Assembly: GCF_000733855.1 (NCBI RefSeq)
Contig: NZ_JPOJ01000001.1
Span: 1,116,001-1,180,000 of the forward strand
Direction of reading: 5' to 3'
Source of the DNA: Methylomicrobium agile
GTDB taxonomy: Bacteria; Pseudomonadota; Gammaproteobacteria; Methylococcales; Methylomonadaceae
Length of the DNA stretch: 64,000 bases
Under the pieces are notes generated by a model. That model was not told where the DNA came from. It worked only from the letters and a program-made list of their open reading frames with translations, and ran no database searches. Shown piece by piece: positions 1-9,136 of this stretch (positions are counted from its first letter, which is position 1; each line of letters begins with the position of its first letter). The translations under genes and the position numbers were made by a program.

Positions 1-192
1 GCGGCCGGTATCCAATGAAAAGACCCGGATGTCCGGACGAATTTTGACCGCCATGTCGATCAATACCACGTCTTCCGCGCCGCTGAACGAAATCGCGATG
101 TTGTCGAACAGTTCCAGCGCTTTTCTCAGGATCACGCGCGGATTTTTGTTCCGCAGTTCGGTCTGCAGGGCTTGAATATCGAAGTCGGTCAT
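1..192 (-). CDS. cysH: Phosphoadenylyl-sulfate/adenylyl-sulfate reductase, N-terminal part
   Basis: The reverse strand from an ATG at 190-192 reads an open frame that leaves the window at position 1, so only the first 64 residues are visible. They include ISFSGAEDVVLIDMA, the PP-loop nucleotide-binding motif of PAPS/APS reductases, followed by RVFSLDTGR, which is conserved in the same family. The enzyme reduces activated sulfate to sulfite in cytosolic sulfur assimilation. The start codon overlaps the gshA stop (ATGA), so the gene is probably translationally coupled to gshA; sulfate reduction and glutathione synthesis would then share a transcript. Whether it uses PAPS or APS cannot be decided without the C-terminal cysteines. 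Confidence 0.85.
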   Translation of the reverse strand, partial: MTDFDIQALQTELRNKNPRVILRKALELFDNIAISFSGAEDVVLIDMAVKIRPDIRVFSLDTGR

Positions 193-1796
193 GCGGGCAG
201 GGTCATATCGTCACATTGGGCAAAATAGCACGCCAGGAAATCGTCGAACGACAGCGTATCCCGGCTCTCGATCTCGGCCTGTTTGATCAGCGATTGTTCG
301 GCGAGTTGCATAAATTCCTGCTGGCGAACTTCCGGAAGATGGCGGCTTTTGAAATACCGCACATGCTCGATCGACGACTGCAGCGCAAAACAGGCGAACG
401 GCTCGTCGTTCTTCGACATCGCGCTCAGCATGCGGGCCGACGGGGTCAGATCCGGATTCCGCACCACCTCGCGCTGTTCCGCCAATGCCGCGCCGTACGG
501 CTTATCGGCCAGGCCCTCGTCGAGCACCCGGCAAATCGGCTCCATCGCATCAAGGATCTCGTTCGCCCAGTCCTGCAACGGAATCGATTCGCCGTTCTTG
601 TTCAGTTCCAGGCCGGGCTTCCGGCCGCTGTTCGCGACCGCCAGTTGATTCGCATTGTAGATTCGATAATCTTCCGGCGTGTTAGGCGGGCTTTCGTGGA
701 GCAGACAGTTGAGCAGCAAGGCCTCGATGAAACGCCCCCGGCTCGGGTTAATCCCGACCGGCTCGAACACATCCAGATCGAGCGAACGCATTTCGATATA
801 CCGAAGGCCGCGCCGCTTCAGCGCCAGCGTCGGCTTTTCGCCGGACATCGCGATCTGCTTCGGACGCATCGTGCTGTAAAACTCGTTCTCGATCTGCAGA
901 ATGTTGCCGTTCAACTGCCGGTATTCGCCGTCCACTTTTACGCCGATCCGTTCGTACTCCGGATACGGGGTCGTGATCGCATGATAGAGGCTCTTGATAT
1001 AGGCGGGCAACGAATTATAATCAATGTTCAGCGATGCCTGATTCTTGCTTTTGTAACCGATGTCGCTCATCCGCAGCGAGGTCGCGTAAGGATGGTACAG
1101 CGTGCCTTTGTTAAAGGTTTCGAACTGGCTCATCAACGACGGCCGGCTCTTGAAGAAGCTTTTGCAGATCGCCGGCGAGGCGCCGAACAGGTAAAGAATG
1201 ATCCAGCCGACGCGCTGGAAGTTGCGGATCAGGCCGAAATAGCCGTCGGCCGTGAAAGCTTCGAGGCTGTCCTCGCGGTTTTCGAGCTCCCGCAGCGCCG
1301 GCCATAATTCGACCGGCACCGAATAGTTGAAATGAATCCCGGCGATCGACTGCATCGTGCGCCCGTAGCGGTGCCACAGGCCGCGCCGGTAGACGTGCTT
1401 CATTTTTCCGACATTCGAGGTGCCGTAGGTCGCGATCGGGATACTCTCGTCGCCGTCGATCCCGCACGGCATGCTCGCGCCGAGCAGCATTTCATCGTCC
1501 AGATGATCGTAAACGAACTGGTGCAGGTCGGTCAGGTAGGCGATCGTGTCGTCGATTTCCGCGAACGGCGGGGTGATCAGCTCGATCAGCGCTTCCGAAT
1601 AGTCGGTGGTGATGTAGGGATGCGTCAGCGCGGAACCGACCGATTTCGGGTGCGGTTTTTGCGAGATGAAACCGTCCTTGCCGATACGGAGACTCTCCTT
1701 TTCGATGCCTTTCAGACCTCCCGAAATCAGGTGTTGGCGTCCGCTGTTCAAGAGCCGCTCCAGCCGCGGCGAAAGCATCGTATCGGAATGAGTCAT
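189..1796 (-). CDS. gshA: Glutamate--cysteine ligase
   Basis: This 535-residue protein matches the class I (gammaproteobacterial) glutamate-cysteine ligase family over its whole length. It begins with the family's N-terminal region (GIEKESLRI near residue 30) and carries the conserved stretch around MPCGIDGDESIPIATYG. It catalyses ATP-dependent joining of L-glutamate and L-cysteine, the first and rate-setting step of glutathione synthesis, in the cytosol. The ATG at 1796 is the only good start before the divergent recQ promoter region. The stop overlaps the cysH start by four bases. Length and motifs look intact. Confidence 0.95.
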   Translation of the reverse strand: MTHSDTMLSPRLERLLNSGRQHLISGGLKGIEKESLRIGKDGFISQKPHPKSVGSALTHPYITTDYSEALIELITPPFAEIDDTIAYLTDLHQFVYDHLDDEMLLGASMPCGIDGDESIPIATYGTSNVGKMKHVYRRGLWHRYGRTMQSIAGIHFNYSVPVELWPALRELENREDSLEAFTADGYFGLIRNFQRVGWIILYLFGASPAICKSFFKSRPSLMSQFETFNKGTLYHPYATSLRMSDIGYKSKNQASLNIDYNSLPAYIKSLYHAITTPYPEYERIGVKVDGEYRQLNGNILQIENEFYSTMRPKQIAMSGEKPTLALKRRGLRYIEMRSLDLDVFEPVGINPSRGRFIEALLLNCLLHESPPNTPEDYRIYNANQLAVANSGRKPGLELNKNGESIPLQDWANEILDAMEPICRVLDEGLADKPYGAALAEQREVVRNPDLTPSARMLSAMSKNDEPFACFALQSSIEHVRYFKSRHLPEVRQQEFMQLAEQSLIKQAEIESRDTLSFDDFLACYFAQCDDMTLPA

Positions 1797-1824
1797 GGGA
1801 AGGTCGTTATGCGCTTCTGTCCTG

Positions 1825-1830
1825 TATAAT
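1825..1830 (+). promoter_or_regulatory. Candidate -10 element for recQ
   Basis: A perfect TATAAT preceded by TG lies in the 98-bp gap between the divergent gshA and recQ genes, 65 bp before the recQ start. No convincing -35 hexamer sits at the right distance, so this is only a candidate. Confidence 0.35.
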
Positions 1831-1894
1831 CGGACTATTATAAAAGGTTGGAACCCTTCGAGAAAAATTAAATGACGAGACGGAGTATGAGGCG

Positions 1895-4018
1895 ATGAGC
1901 GCAGAAGCGCTTCGCATTCTGAAATCGGTATTCGGCTACGACCGCTTCCGCGAGCCCCAGGCCGACGTGATCGGCCATCTGGCGGCCGGCGGCGACGCGC
2001 TGGTGCTGATGCCGACCGGCGGCGGCAAATCGTTGTGCTATCAGATTCCGGCCCTACTCCGCGACGGTGTCGGGATCGTGATTTCGCCCTTGATCGCGCT
2101 GATGCAGGACCAAGTCAGTGCGCTGACCCAGCTCGGCATTCGCGCGGCGTTTCTGAATTCGACGCTGAGCCTGGACGATGTCCGGCGGATCGAACAGCAA
2201 CTCGTGGGCGGCAAACTCGATCTGCTTTACATCGCACCGGAACGGCTGACCGCCGAACGGACGCTGTCCCTTTTCTCTCGCATCAAAATCGCCCTGTTCG
2301 CCATCGACGAAGCGCACTGCGTCTCGCAGTGGGGCCACGACTTCCGCGCCGATTATCTGCAGCTCTCGCTGCTGCACGAACGTTTTCCCGCCATCCCCCG
2401 CATTGCGCTGACCGCGACCGCCGACCCGAAAACTCGCGAGGAGATCCGGCATCGGCTCGGCCTTGCCGAAGCCCGGCTGTTCCAGCGCGGCTTCGACCGC
2501 CCGAACATCCGCTACCGGATCGTGCAGAAACAGAACGCGCGCAAGCAGTTGCTCGACTTCATCCGCGCCGAGCACGACGGCGATGCCGGCATCGTCTATT
2601 GCCTGTCGCGCAAAAAGGTCGAAGAAACCGCCGTGTGGCTGGCGGCGCAGGGCTTCAAGGCGCTGCCGTACCATGCCGGCATGGCGGCTCCGGCACGCCA
2701 GCACAACCAGCACCGTTTCCTGATGGAGGAAGGGCTGATCGTCGTCGCGACGATCGCGTTCGGGATGGGCATCGACAAACCGAACGTGCGCTTCGTCGCC
2801 CACCTGGACCTGCCGAAAAGCGTCGAGGCCTATTATCAGGAAACCGGCCGCGCCGGGCGCGACGGCCTGCCCGCCGACGCCTGGATGGCCTACGGCCTGC
2901 AGGACGTGATCATGCTTCGGCGCATGCTCGCCGATTCGCCCGCCGACGCGGCGCGCAAGCGGCTCGAGCTGCACAAGCTGGACGCGATGCTGGCGCTGTG
3001 CGAACAGGTGCATTGCCGGCGGCAGGCGCTGCTTGCCTATTTCGGGGATCAACTGGACCGGCCCTGCGGCAACTGCGACACCTGCCTGGAACCGGTCAAG
3101 ACCTGGGACGGCACGCTGGCCGCGCAACAGGCCCTGTCCTGCGTCTACCGGACCGGCCAGCGCTTCGGCGTTGCGCATCTGATCGACGTGCTGCTCGGCA
3201 AAGCCACCGAAAAAGTGCTGAGAAACGGGCATGACCGCGTCTCGACTTTCGGCATCGGCAAACAACTGGACGAACAGCGCTGGCATTCCTTGTACCGACA
3301 ACTGATCGCGCGCGGCCTGGTCGACGTCGACTTCGACAGCATGGGCACCCTGAAGCTGAACGACGCCGGCCGGCCGGTACTGCGCGGCGAGGAAACCCTG
3401 ATGCTGCGCGAGGACATCCGCCCGGAAAAAACCAAACGCGCCGCCAGGAAAACCGGCATCGCCGCCGGCTCGCCGCTCTGGGAAGCGCTGCGCGCCAAAC
3501 GCCGGGAAATCGCCGAGGAACAAGACGTGCCGCCTTATGTGATCTTTCATGACGCGACGCTGATGGAAATGATCTCGGCGATGCCGCAAAACCTCCGGCA
3601 AATGGCCGCGATCTCGGGCGTCGGCGCACGCAAGCTGGAATTATACGGGGAGCAGTTCCTGGATGTGATCCGGGGGCATGCCGAAACCCCTGATCCGGCA
3701 TCTTCCGAAGATACGGTCGGTGCGTCGATCGAACTGTTCCGGCTCGGCTACAGCGTCGAACGGATTGCCGCGCAACGCGGCTTGAAAACAACCACCGTTT
3801 ACGGGCATCTGGCCGAAGGGATCGAGCGGGGATTGGTGGCGTTGAATGAGGTCGTCGAATTGCCGGAGCGCGAGATCGATTTGATTCAGGATGCGATATT
3901 GAATCTTCCCGAGGCACAGAAGAGGGCGTTGAAGCCGGTTTACGAGCAATTCGGCGGGGTTTATTCGTATGAGATATTGCGGTGTGTGCGGGCGGGGTTG
4001 GACAGGTCTACCGTATGA
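1895..4018 (+). CDS. recQ: ATP-dependent DNA helicase RecQ
   Basis: A 707-residue superfamily 2 helicase. Visible motifs are Walker A MPTGGGKS (39-46), the DEAH box (138-141) followed by the RecQ-specific CVSQWGHDF, motif [12 protein letters not shown], and a four-cysteine zinc module ending CGNCDTC. These are followed by RQC winged-helix, HRDC (about 530-605) and a further C-terminal helix-turn-helix-like segment (about 615-700). RecQ unwinds DNA 3' to 5' in recombination and replication-fork repair. It is longer than E. coli RecQ (about 610 residues) because of the last segment, which many proteobacterial RecQ proteins have. It is divergent from gshA, with GGAG and GAGG just upstream of the ATG. 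Confidence 0.95.
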   Translation: MSAEALRILKSVFGYDRFREPQADVIGHLAAGGDALVLMPTGGGKSLCYQIPALLRDGVGIVISPLIALMQDQVSALTQLGIRAAFLNSTLSLDDVRRIEQQLVGGKLDLLYIAPERLTAERTLSLFSRIKIALFAIDEAHCVSQWGHDFRADYLQLSLLHERFPAIPRIALTATADPKTREEIRHRLGLAEARLFQRGFDRPNIRYRIVQKQNARKQLLDFIRAEHDGDAGIVYCLSRKKVEETAVWLAAQGFKALPYHAGMAAPARQHNQHRFLMEEGLIVVATIAFGMGIDKPNVRFVAHLDLPKSVEAYYQETGRAGRDGLPADAWMAYGLQDVIMLRRMLADSPADAARKRLELHKLDAMLALCEQVHCRRQALLAYFGDQLDRPCGNCDTCLEPVKTWDGTLAAQQALSCVYRTGQRFGVAHLIDVLLGKATEKVLRNGHDRVSTFGIGKQLDEQRWHSLYRQLIARGLVDVDFDSMGTLKLNDAGRPVLRGEETLMLREDIRPEKTKRAARKTGIAAGSPLWEALRAKRREIAEEQDVPPYVIFHDATLMEMISAMPQNLRQMAAISGVGARKLELYGEQFLDVIRGHAETPDPASSEDTVGASIELFRLGYSVERIAAQRGLKTTTVYGHLAEGIERGLVALNEVVELPEREIDLIQDAILNLPEAQKRALKPVYEQFGGVYSYEILRCVRAGLDRSTV

Positions 4019-4108
4019 TAGCCCGCGTAGGTCCGATTAGCGCAGCGTAATCGGACGCATGTCAGTCGGATAGGTCGGGCAACAGCGTCATCGTTGTCCG
4101 ACGTCAAG
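4018..4108. repeat. Interspersed hairpin repeats (family C copy and partial family A)
   Basis: Directly after recQ comes a family C unit, with the inverted pair GTCCGATTA / TAATCGGAC around a short loop. It is followed by a truncated left end of the family A element (TAGGTCGGGCAACAG). The same units recur at 5036 and 6037 (C) and at 5860, 6545, 10050 and 10215 (A). The hairpins could stop transcription or stabilise mRNA ends; no T-tract is present. Confidence 0.7.
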
Positions 4109-4190
4109 GCCCATAGGATGGGCTCTCTAAAATACCAGTAGCGTGGGTTAATTTTACTTCTATCAAACACCTATAACTGCGGACCCAATC

Positions 4191-5057
4191 TTGAAAAAAT
4201 ATCCCCTAAAAAGTGAAGATCATCATTGGTGGCCAAAATGTGTTTCTAAACATTGGAAAGATGACCAAGGGTTTGTGCATAGATTATCTGCGGATGGAAT
4301 CGATGACATATATAAAAAACATGAAAAATTGGGTTATATTACCGATGCCCACTCAATTAAGTTTGCAGATAAACCAACAGATTGGGACGAATGTTTCGAG
4401 TCTTCTTTTGATTCCGTAGATAATAACAAAGGATTTCGGTATATTATTGCTTGGCTTAAAAGCTTAGAAAGTAGTATTGATTCACCAAAAGAAGAACAAG
4501 ATAACCTAGATAAACTGCTCGAATGTGTATTATCACTAATCGTGAGGAGTCCAAGGTTTCGCAATCAAATAAAACTTAATATTGATATAACTGGCACATC
4601 ATTAAGGAAAAACCTGATAAGCCTAAACCAAAGAGATACTTTTCATAAATTTAAAACGGCGTTGCTAGATCATGGAAAATTCTGTATCGCGTTTTCGAGA
4701 GATTATGAATTTATCTTTGGTGATGGTTTTTATAATAACTTCACTTCTTCGATTGGCGCACCTATAGAACCTAGAGCAATCGTTCCCATCTTGCCAAATA
4801 TCTGCGTATTTTACAGCCACCCATCATATTGCAAGAGAAATCCACGCTTGATTACCATAGAGTTAGAGCAAACCGAGGTTGATTTTATAAATCAAACCAC
4901 CATGATCTATAGCCAAAATTATGTTTTCTACAGGTCGCAAAAACCCATTATCACTGAAAGTTTCAGTTGTAAAAAATTTCTAAAATACGATCCAAATGGT
5001 GATCCAGTGATAGATGCTTTCTCAAAGATATTTCATAGCCCGCGTAGATCCGATTAG
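4191..5057 (+). CDS. Hypothetical protein, DUF4238-like
   Basis: A 288-residue protein read from a TTG, as no in-frame ATG lies nearby. It has an N-terminal HHWWPKCVSKHW segment, a central LSLIVRSPRF helix-like stretch and an aromatic C-terminus. This order resembles DUF4238 proteins, which are of unknown function and often found in accessory DNA. The base composition is much more AT-rich than the flanking recQ, which suggests acquisition. The last few codons (ending SPRRSD) lie inside a family C repeat, so the present C-terminus was probably created by repeat insertion. Family assignment is tentative. Confidence 0.6.
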   Translation: MKKYPLKSEDHHWWPKCVSKHWKDDQGFVHRLSADGIDDIYKKHEKLGYITDAHSIKFADKPTDWDECFESSFDSVDNNKGFRYIIAWLKSLESSIDSPKEEQDNLDKLLECVLSLIVRSPRFRNQIKLNIDITGTSLRKNLISLNQRDTFHKFKTALLDHGKFCIAFSRDYEFIFGDGFYNNFTSSIGAPIEPRAIVPILPNICVFYSHPSYCKRNPRLITIELEQTEVDFINQTTMIYSQNYVFYRSQKPIITESFSCKKFLKYDPNGDPVIDAFSKIFHSPRRSD

Positions 5058-5275
5058 CGTAGCGTAATCGGACGCATGTCAGGCATCGCCTCTTACTTCA
5101 GAAGAAGCATCACCACACCAACCCGTATAAGGCGGAACCGATTTACCGGGTTCCGCCATTTGGAACGAGCCTGGATACCGATCGGTTTCTGTGAGCTCGG
5201 GGCGATGAATCGAGCTTTGCTTTATCTGTCGGCTTTGGGTTGGCGGATCACCTTCGACATCCGCCCTACTCGGCT
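5036..5275. repeat. Composite repeat C+B
   Basis: A family C hairpin (5036-5083), a linker around CTTCAGAAGAAGCATC, and a family B unit (about 5118-5275). Family B contains the inverted pair GGCGGAACC / GGTTCCGCC and a second GGCGGA / TCCGCC pair near its right end. The same C-linker-B arrangement is repeated at 6037-6268, so the composite has been copied as a block. Confidence 0.75.
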
Positions 5276-5300
5276 TTCTCTTTTGGAGAAAATTAACAAC

Positions 5301-5711
5301 ATGAAAACATTATTACTTTTAATAAGTATATTTTTTGGGGGCTGCAGCACTACTATAATAATCCCTGCCCCCTCCCCACTTCCATCACCTGACAAAGCCA
5401 CAATAGTTTTTATATATAAGGGTCTTGGCATATATGAAACACACAAAACTAAAGTATTTATTGACGACAAAGTTGTTGGAACAGTAAATACCATATCACC
5501 ACTTACGGTTACCGTTTCACCTGGGGAACATAAGTTATATACAAAAACCTCAGGCCAGGTTATCGATAGAATAAATTCTAGTTATTTCCAAGAAAACAGA
5601 GTTTATTATATGTCTATTTGGTTTGAAGGCGGCGTATGGGCTGGATCAATGTGGATAACAGAAATACCTCAAATATCTGAGTTCGAAGTAATTAAATATT
5701 CTTTCCAATAA
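5301..5711 (+). CDS. Small putative lipoprotein (DUF2846-like)
   Basis: A 136-residue protein starting at the ATG at 5301, behind TTGGAGAA. The frame is open further upstream, but that part lies in the repeat and is not likely to be coding. The N-terminus MKTLLLLISIFFGGC is a short signal peptide with a lipobox cysteine, so export and lipid anchoring are expected. The mature part contains a beta-rich stretch, VFIDDKVVGTV then SPGEHKLY, which resembles DUF2846 or PEGA-like domains. It is AT-rich relative to the chromosome and flanked by repeats on both sides. Function is unknown. Confidence 0.65.
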   Translation: MKTLLLLISIFFGGCSTTIIIPAPSPLPSPDKATIVFIYKGLGIYETHKTKVFIDDKVVGTVNTISPLTVTVSPGEHKLYTKTSGQVIDRINSSYFQENRVYYMSIWFEGGVWAGSMWITEIPQISEFEVIKYSFQ

Positions 5712-5713
5712 AA

Positions 5714-5835
5714 ACCCGTGTAAGGCGGAACCGGTTTACCGGGTTCCGCCATTTGGAATAGGACCGTAGGATGCGCTGAACGAAGTGAAGCGCATCGTTC
5801 GCGATTGATGGGCTTCGTACCTCAACCCATCCTAC
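5714..5835. repeat. Short family B hairpin and a second inverted repeat
   Basis: A shortened family B hairpin (GGCGGAACC / GGTTCCGCC) follows the lipoprotein stop directly. A separate unit bounded by GTAGGATG and CATCCTAC occupies 5766-5835. Both could fold in the 3' end of the lipoprotein transcript. Confidence 0.6.
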
Positions 5836-5859
5836 GAGCTGACGCAAATCCGCCCTACA

Positions 5860-5998
5860 GCCGGGTAGGTCGGGCAACAGCTTCATCGTTGCCCGACGTC
5901 AGCTGGCAATCTTGCTTCGCTATTGCGACAGTCTGAAGCCGCTACCCAATTGAAACCCTGCAATGTCCGGCACAAAAAGCGTGCCCGACCTACGTGGC
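5860..5998. repeat. Family A repeat (MITE-like), copy 1
   Basis: About 139 bp bounded by imperfect terminal inverted repeats GCCGGGTAGGTCGGGC and its complement. It contains internal inverted pairs and the invariant CTTGCTTCGCTATTG and AATTGAAACCCT blocks. Near-identical copies lie at 6545, 10050 and 10215. No coding capacity is seen. The structure is that of a non-autonomous element, though no clear target-site duplication is visible. Confidence 0.7.
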
Positions 5999-6036
5999 TT
6001 TTCAACAATCAGGGGCAACCCGTATAATTCGGAATA

Positions 6037-6333
6037 GCCCGCGTAGGTCCGATTAGCGCAGCGTAATCGGACGCATGTCAGGCATCGCCCTCTACTTCAG
6101 AAGAAGCATCCCCGCACCAATCCGCGTAAGGCGGAACCGGTTTACCGGGTTCCGCCATTCGTAACGGGCCAGGATGCCGGCCGGATTCTGCAAGCTTGAT
6201 GCGATGAGCCGAGCTTTGCTTATCGGCTTCGGATTGGCGGAACGCCTATCGGCTTCCGCCCTACACTTTGAAGCCGATACCAAATTGAAACCCTGCAATG
6301 CCTGGCACAAAAAGCGTGCCCGACCTACTCGGC
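6037..6333. repeat. Composite repeat C+B fused to a partial family A right end
   Basis: Second copy of the C-linker-B block (6037-6268), joined without a gap to the right half of a family A element (about 6268-6333). Together with the intact family A copies, this shows recombination or nested insertion among the repeats. Confidence 0.65.
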
Positions 6334-6360
6334 TAGTTATACGCTAAACCAGAGAAGCCC

Positions 6361-6553
6361 CATGTTCGAAAACTTTCCGAAAACCCGCCCACCGTTGCCG
6401 AAGGAAATTCAAGCTGTTTACTCAACACATTACAAGTCAAATCGCGAGGGTAAGACAACAGCATCCTCGTTAGCGCAAAGAATGGAGTCGTGGTTGCATA
6501 CCCAAGTCGCACGGGATGTCGCCAACCTAGAGGATTCGGCAAAAGCCGGGTAG
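6361..6553 (+). pseudogene. Truncated methyltransferase N-terminus (remnant)
   Basis: A 63-codon frame starting at the ATG at 6361 gives MFENFPKTRPPLPKEI followed by a segment with REGKTTASSLAQRMESWLH. From memory this resembles the N-terminus of a family of SAM-dependent methyltransferases, in which the next motif would be the SAM-binding LEIGAG. That motif is missing: the reading frame runs into a family A repeat at 6545 and stops at once. It is best read as a gene cut off by repeat insertion. The family assignment rests on N-terminal resemblance only. Confidence 0.45.
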
Positions 6554-6684
6554 GTCGGGCAACAGCTTCATCGTTGCCCGACGTCAGGTGGCAATTTTGC
6601 TTCGCTATGGCGACAATCTGCAACCGCTACCAAATTTGAAACCCTACAATGTCGGGCACAAAAAGCGTGCCCGACCTACTCGGC
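6545..6684. repeat. Family A repeat, copy 2
   Basis: A full-length copy (about 140 bp) with both terminal inverted repeats. Its left end interrupts the methyltransferase remnant; its right end is about 35 bp before the start of the GHKL-protease gene. Confidence 0.7.
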
Positions 6685-6719
6685 TAATTAGAGTTATGTG
6701 CTTTGAGGGAGACCGTCGT

Positions 6720-8417
6720 ATGAAGAAGTTTGACCTTAATATCGAAAAAATACTTGAAGACTGGGAAATGCATCATGCGATTAGAGAAATAATCGCAAAT
6801 GCGCTAGACGAGCAGCTTTTGACGAAAACTGATGATATAGTAATTGCCAAGAATGGCAATTCTTGGATCATTCGGGACTTTGGTCGCGGGCTAAAGTATT
6901 CACATCTTACACAAAAAGAAAACCAAGAAAAACTTTCTAGTACAAATGTAATTGGAAAGTTCGGTATTGGACTGAAAGATGCCCTGGCGACTTTTGACAG
7001 GAGAGAAGCGATAGTGTCTGTAAAATCAAGATATGGCCAAATATCCATTGAGAAGTCGCCAAAACAGGACTTCCAAGACATCAGTACATTGCATGCAATA
7101 ATTGAAGATCCCGTTGACGCCCACTTTATAGGTACAGAATTTGAGTTAAAGGGTGTGGCAGATGATGAGGTTGATACGGCAAAGAAACTTTTTCTGAAAT
7201 TCTCTGGTGAAGAGGTTATAGAAACTACAATGCAGGGGCAAGTTGTCAAGCGACATGGAAATCATGGGAATATTTATATAAATGGCGTAAAAGTATCAGA
7301 AGAAGAGAATTTTTTGTTTAGCTATAATATCACGAGATTGAGCGCCCCAATAAAGAAAGCTATTAATAGAGAAAGATCGAATGTTGGGCGTGGTGCCTAC
7401 ACAGATTCTGTTAAAAAAATATTGCTCAATTCAAAACAAAAAGAAATTGCAGAAACCCTTGCAAAAGACTTAACGAATATCAATAGAGGAACTGCTCATG
7501 ATGAATTAAGTTGGATTGATGTTCAAGAACACTCAGTTAAAATTTTAAATCAAACAGGGAAGTATCTTTTTATTACCTCCTTTGAGGCGATGCAACATCC
7601 TGACATGATCGACCACGCGAGAAATAGTGGTCATGAGATCATTACTATACCTGATAATTTGAAGGATAAAATTCAAGGAGTAAGAGATTTATCCGGGAAT
7701 CCTATTATCGATATTACTCAATTTGTTGAAAATTATAATGATAGCTTTGAGTTCAATTTTGTTGACCCAGACAAATTGAGCAACGAGGAAAGAGTTGTTT
7801 ACCAATTTACACCAAAGATACTTGACTTGTTCGGCAGAGTACCAAAGAAAGTAAAGGAAATTAAAATATCCTCTACGATGAGGAAAGATTTTTTTGATGA
7901 AACAGAAACGCTTGGCTGTTGGGATCAGAAAACGAGTTCAATTATCTTGGCTCGTAAAACATTAAAGTCACTCCCTGACTACTCTGGCACACTAATTCAT
8001 GAATTAATACACGCAAAAACCGGACATGATAGTATCTCAAGGGCATTTGAAAACTCTTTGACTGAAAAAATTGGCGATCTTTGCAGCAAGATTCTCGGCA
8101 ACTCAGGAAAAGATATAACGAAAGCTGAGTTAATCGATTCTATACTTGAAGAAATGGATCGTGTTTGGGGCGAAGATGGTTTAGGCGGCGAACCAGATGA
8201 GTACGCTTGGCTGTTGGAAAACTTCAATATCACTGAAGAAGATGACGTGCAGTGGCAGCTTATTCTTCAGCACAGTATGAATGATCTTTATGACGAAGAT
8301 TTGGAAGATGAAGAGTTAATGACTTTCTTAGAAGATGATCAATCCGTAATCCAATTTCTTCAGGAGTTTCTTGGAAAATATAAAAATTCGTCTGCAAGCT
8401 ATGTTAATCGTGATTAA
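6720..8417 (+). CDS. GHKL-type ATPase fused to an HExxH metalloprotease domain
   Basis: A 565-residue protein starting at the ATG at 6720, behind GAGGGAGA. The N-terminus carries Bergerat-fold ATP-binding motifs: the N box EIIANALDE (23-31), the DFGRGL G1 box (53-58) and GKFGIGLKDA (79-88), as in Hsp90/MutL-type ATPases. A middle region has NRERSNVGR. Near residue 427 comes HELIHAKTGH, a zinc-metalloprotease HExxH motif, followed by acidic residues that could supply the third ligand. The C-terminus is very acidic. A plausible role is an ATP-gated protease; the substrate is unknown. It is AT-rich, single-gene and surrounded by mobile repeats, which would suit a defence or stress-response gene. 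The domain calls are strong; the role is inference. Confidence 0.8.
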   Translation: MKKFDLNIEKILEDWEMHHAIREIIANALDEQLLTKTDDIVIAKNGNSWIIRDFGRGLKYSHLTQKENQEKLSSTNVIGKFGIGLKDALATFDRREAIVSVKSRYGQISIEKSPKQDFQDISTLHAIIEDPVDAHFIGTEFELKGVADDEVDTAKKLFLKFSGEEVIETTMQGQVVKRHGNHGNIYINGVKVSEEENFLFSYNITRLSAPIKKAINRERSNVGRGAYTDSVKKILLNSKQKEIAETLAKDLTNINRGTAHDELSWIDVQEHSVKILNQTGKYLFITSFEAMQHPDMIDHARNSGHEIITIPDNLKDKIQGVRDLSGNPIIDITQFVENYNDSFEFNFVDPDKLSNEERVVYQFTPKILDLFGRVPKKVKEIKISSTMRKDFFDETETLGCWDQKTSSIILARKTLKSLPDYSGTLIHELIHAKTGHDSISRAFENSLTEKIGDLCSKILGNSGKDITKAELIDSILEEMDRVWGEDGLGGEPDEYAWLLENFNITEEDDVQWQLILQHSMNDLYDEDLEDEELMTFLEDDQSVIQFLQEFLGKYKNSSASYVNRD

Positions 8418-8423
8418 ATTCAT

Positions 8424-8444
8424 CAACCCGTAACCCGTAACCCG
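8424..8444. repeat. Left fragment of the family B repeat split by the intron
   Basis: Three tandem copies of ACCCGTA-type units directly flank the intron 3' end. The uninterrupted family B copy at 10382 has the same bases next to its GGCGGAACC-type hairpin, so this fragment and 9137-9294 are the two halves of one element. Confidence 0.6.
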
Positions 8445-9136
8445 ATCGGGTGGAGGTAACGGGATTGCGCCCGTTACCCCTCCCACACCACCGGACATGC
8501 GGTTTTCCGCATCCGGCGGTTGAACCTAGCGACTTATCCTGTCGCAAAATCTGATGGAACCCATAAGCGATTCAGGACACTTTCCATCAGATTTTCATTC
8601 AGCACCTGCTCTTTCTCCTTCGCCCAAGTCTCGACTCGTACCTCGTGCCCTGGCTACCGACGGGAATCCACCCGTCTCACTCAGCCACCGGCGCGAATAG
8701 CTGCCGCCGTGGCAACGTTCGCCCGTTTCGGAATACTGCGCGCCGTTCCCTGGAGATGTTCAAAATGGTCTGTCTCTCGGTTCTTCGGCCCTTCGCTCTG
8801 CCTGGTTTCCAAGGCTTCTTCGCTACTACGGCTTCTGCTGACTTCTCCCAAACTCTCATTCGGGAGATTTCCCCGGGTAAGGGACTAAAACTTTCTGCCC
8901 GTGCCGTCAAGCTCTACCTGATGCGTCTTTCGGTAACGGTTGGATTTCGTGTTCCCTAGCACACTCATCGCCCGCACCCGGCCTCTCTGCTTGTTCGTGT
9001 TCCTACGGTCGTGCTTTTGCTACGCGCTTCTTTCAGCCTGGCCTCGCGGCTTCACCCTTGCGTTTCGCTACGGTTGTCGTTACTCCTTCCGGTTATCTCT
9101 TTTCAGATAACAAGTTTTAGCCCATGCCGGGCACAC
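8445..9136 (-). mobile_element. Group II intron with deleted reverse transcriptase
   Basis: On the reverse strand the element begins GTGTGCC at 9136, matching the GUGYG 5' end of group II introns, and ends CCACCCGAT at 8445. Just before the 3' end is a domain V-like hairpin (stem CCGGATGCGG with a GAAA-containing loop, 8490-8525). This is followed by a domain VI-like hairpin (GTAACGGG / CCCGTTAC). Inside, at 8605, AAGGAG and a GTG open a frame beginning VLNENLMESVL, as many group II maturases do, but it stops after 23 codons. About 1.2 kb of reverse-transcriptase coding sequence is therefore missing. The intron sits immediately after a perfect GGCGGAACC-type hairpin, the kind of target used by class C introns. 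Boundaries are inferred, not proven. Confidence 0.7.
8534..8605 (-). pseudogene. Remnant of group II intron maturase start
   Basis: Twenty-three codons from a GTG with AAGGAG ten bases upstream. The first eleven residues (VLNENLMESVL) match the usual N-terminus of LtrA-type reverse transcriptase/maturases. The frame then runs through unrelated residues to a TAA just before domain V, as expected for an internal deletion. Confidence 0.55.

Noticed and set aside
216-1307. Long forward frame opposite gshA (363 codons)
   Set aside because: It lies wholly antisense to a clear gshA, is Arg-rich and has no domain; it is a by-product of high-GC codon usage. The same applies to the many long antisense frames opposite recQ, recB, recC, pilT and pilU.
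8520-8959. Three overlapping frames of 77-122 codons
   Set aside because: They lie inside the group II intron RNA region, on both strands, with no domain. The RNA structure explains the sequence better.
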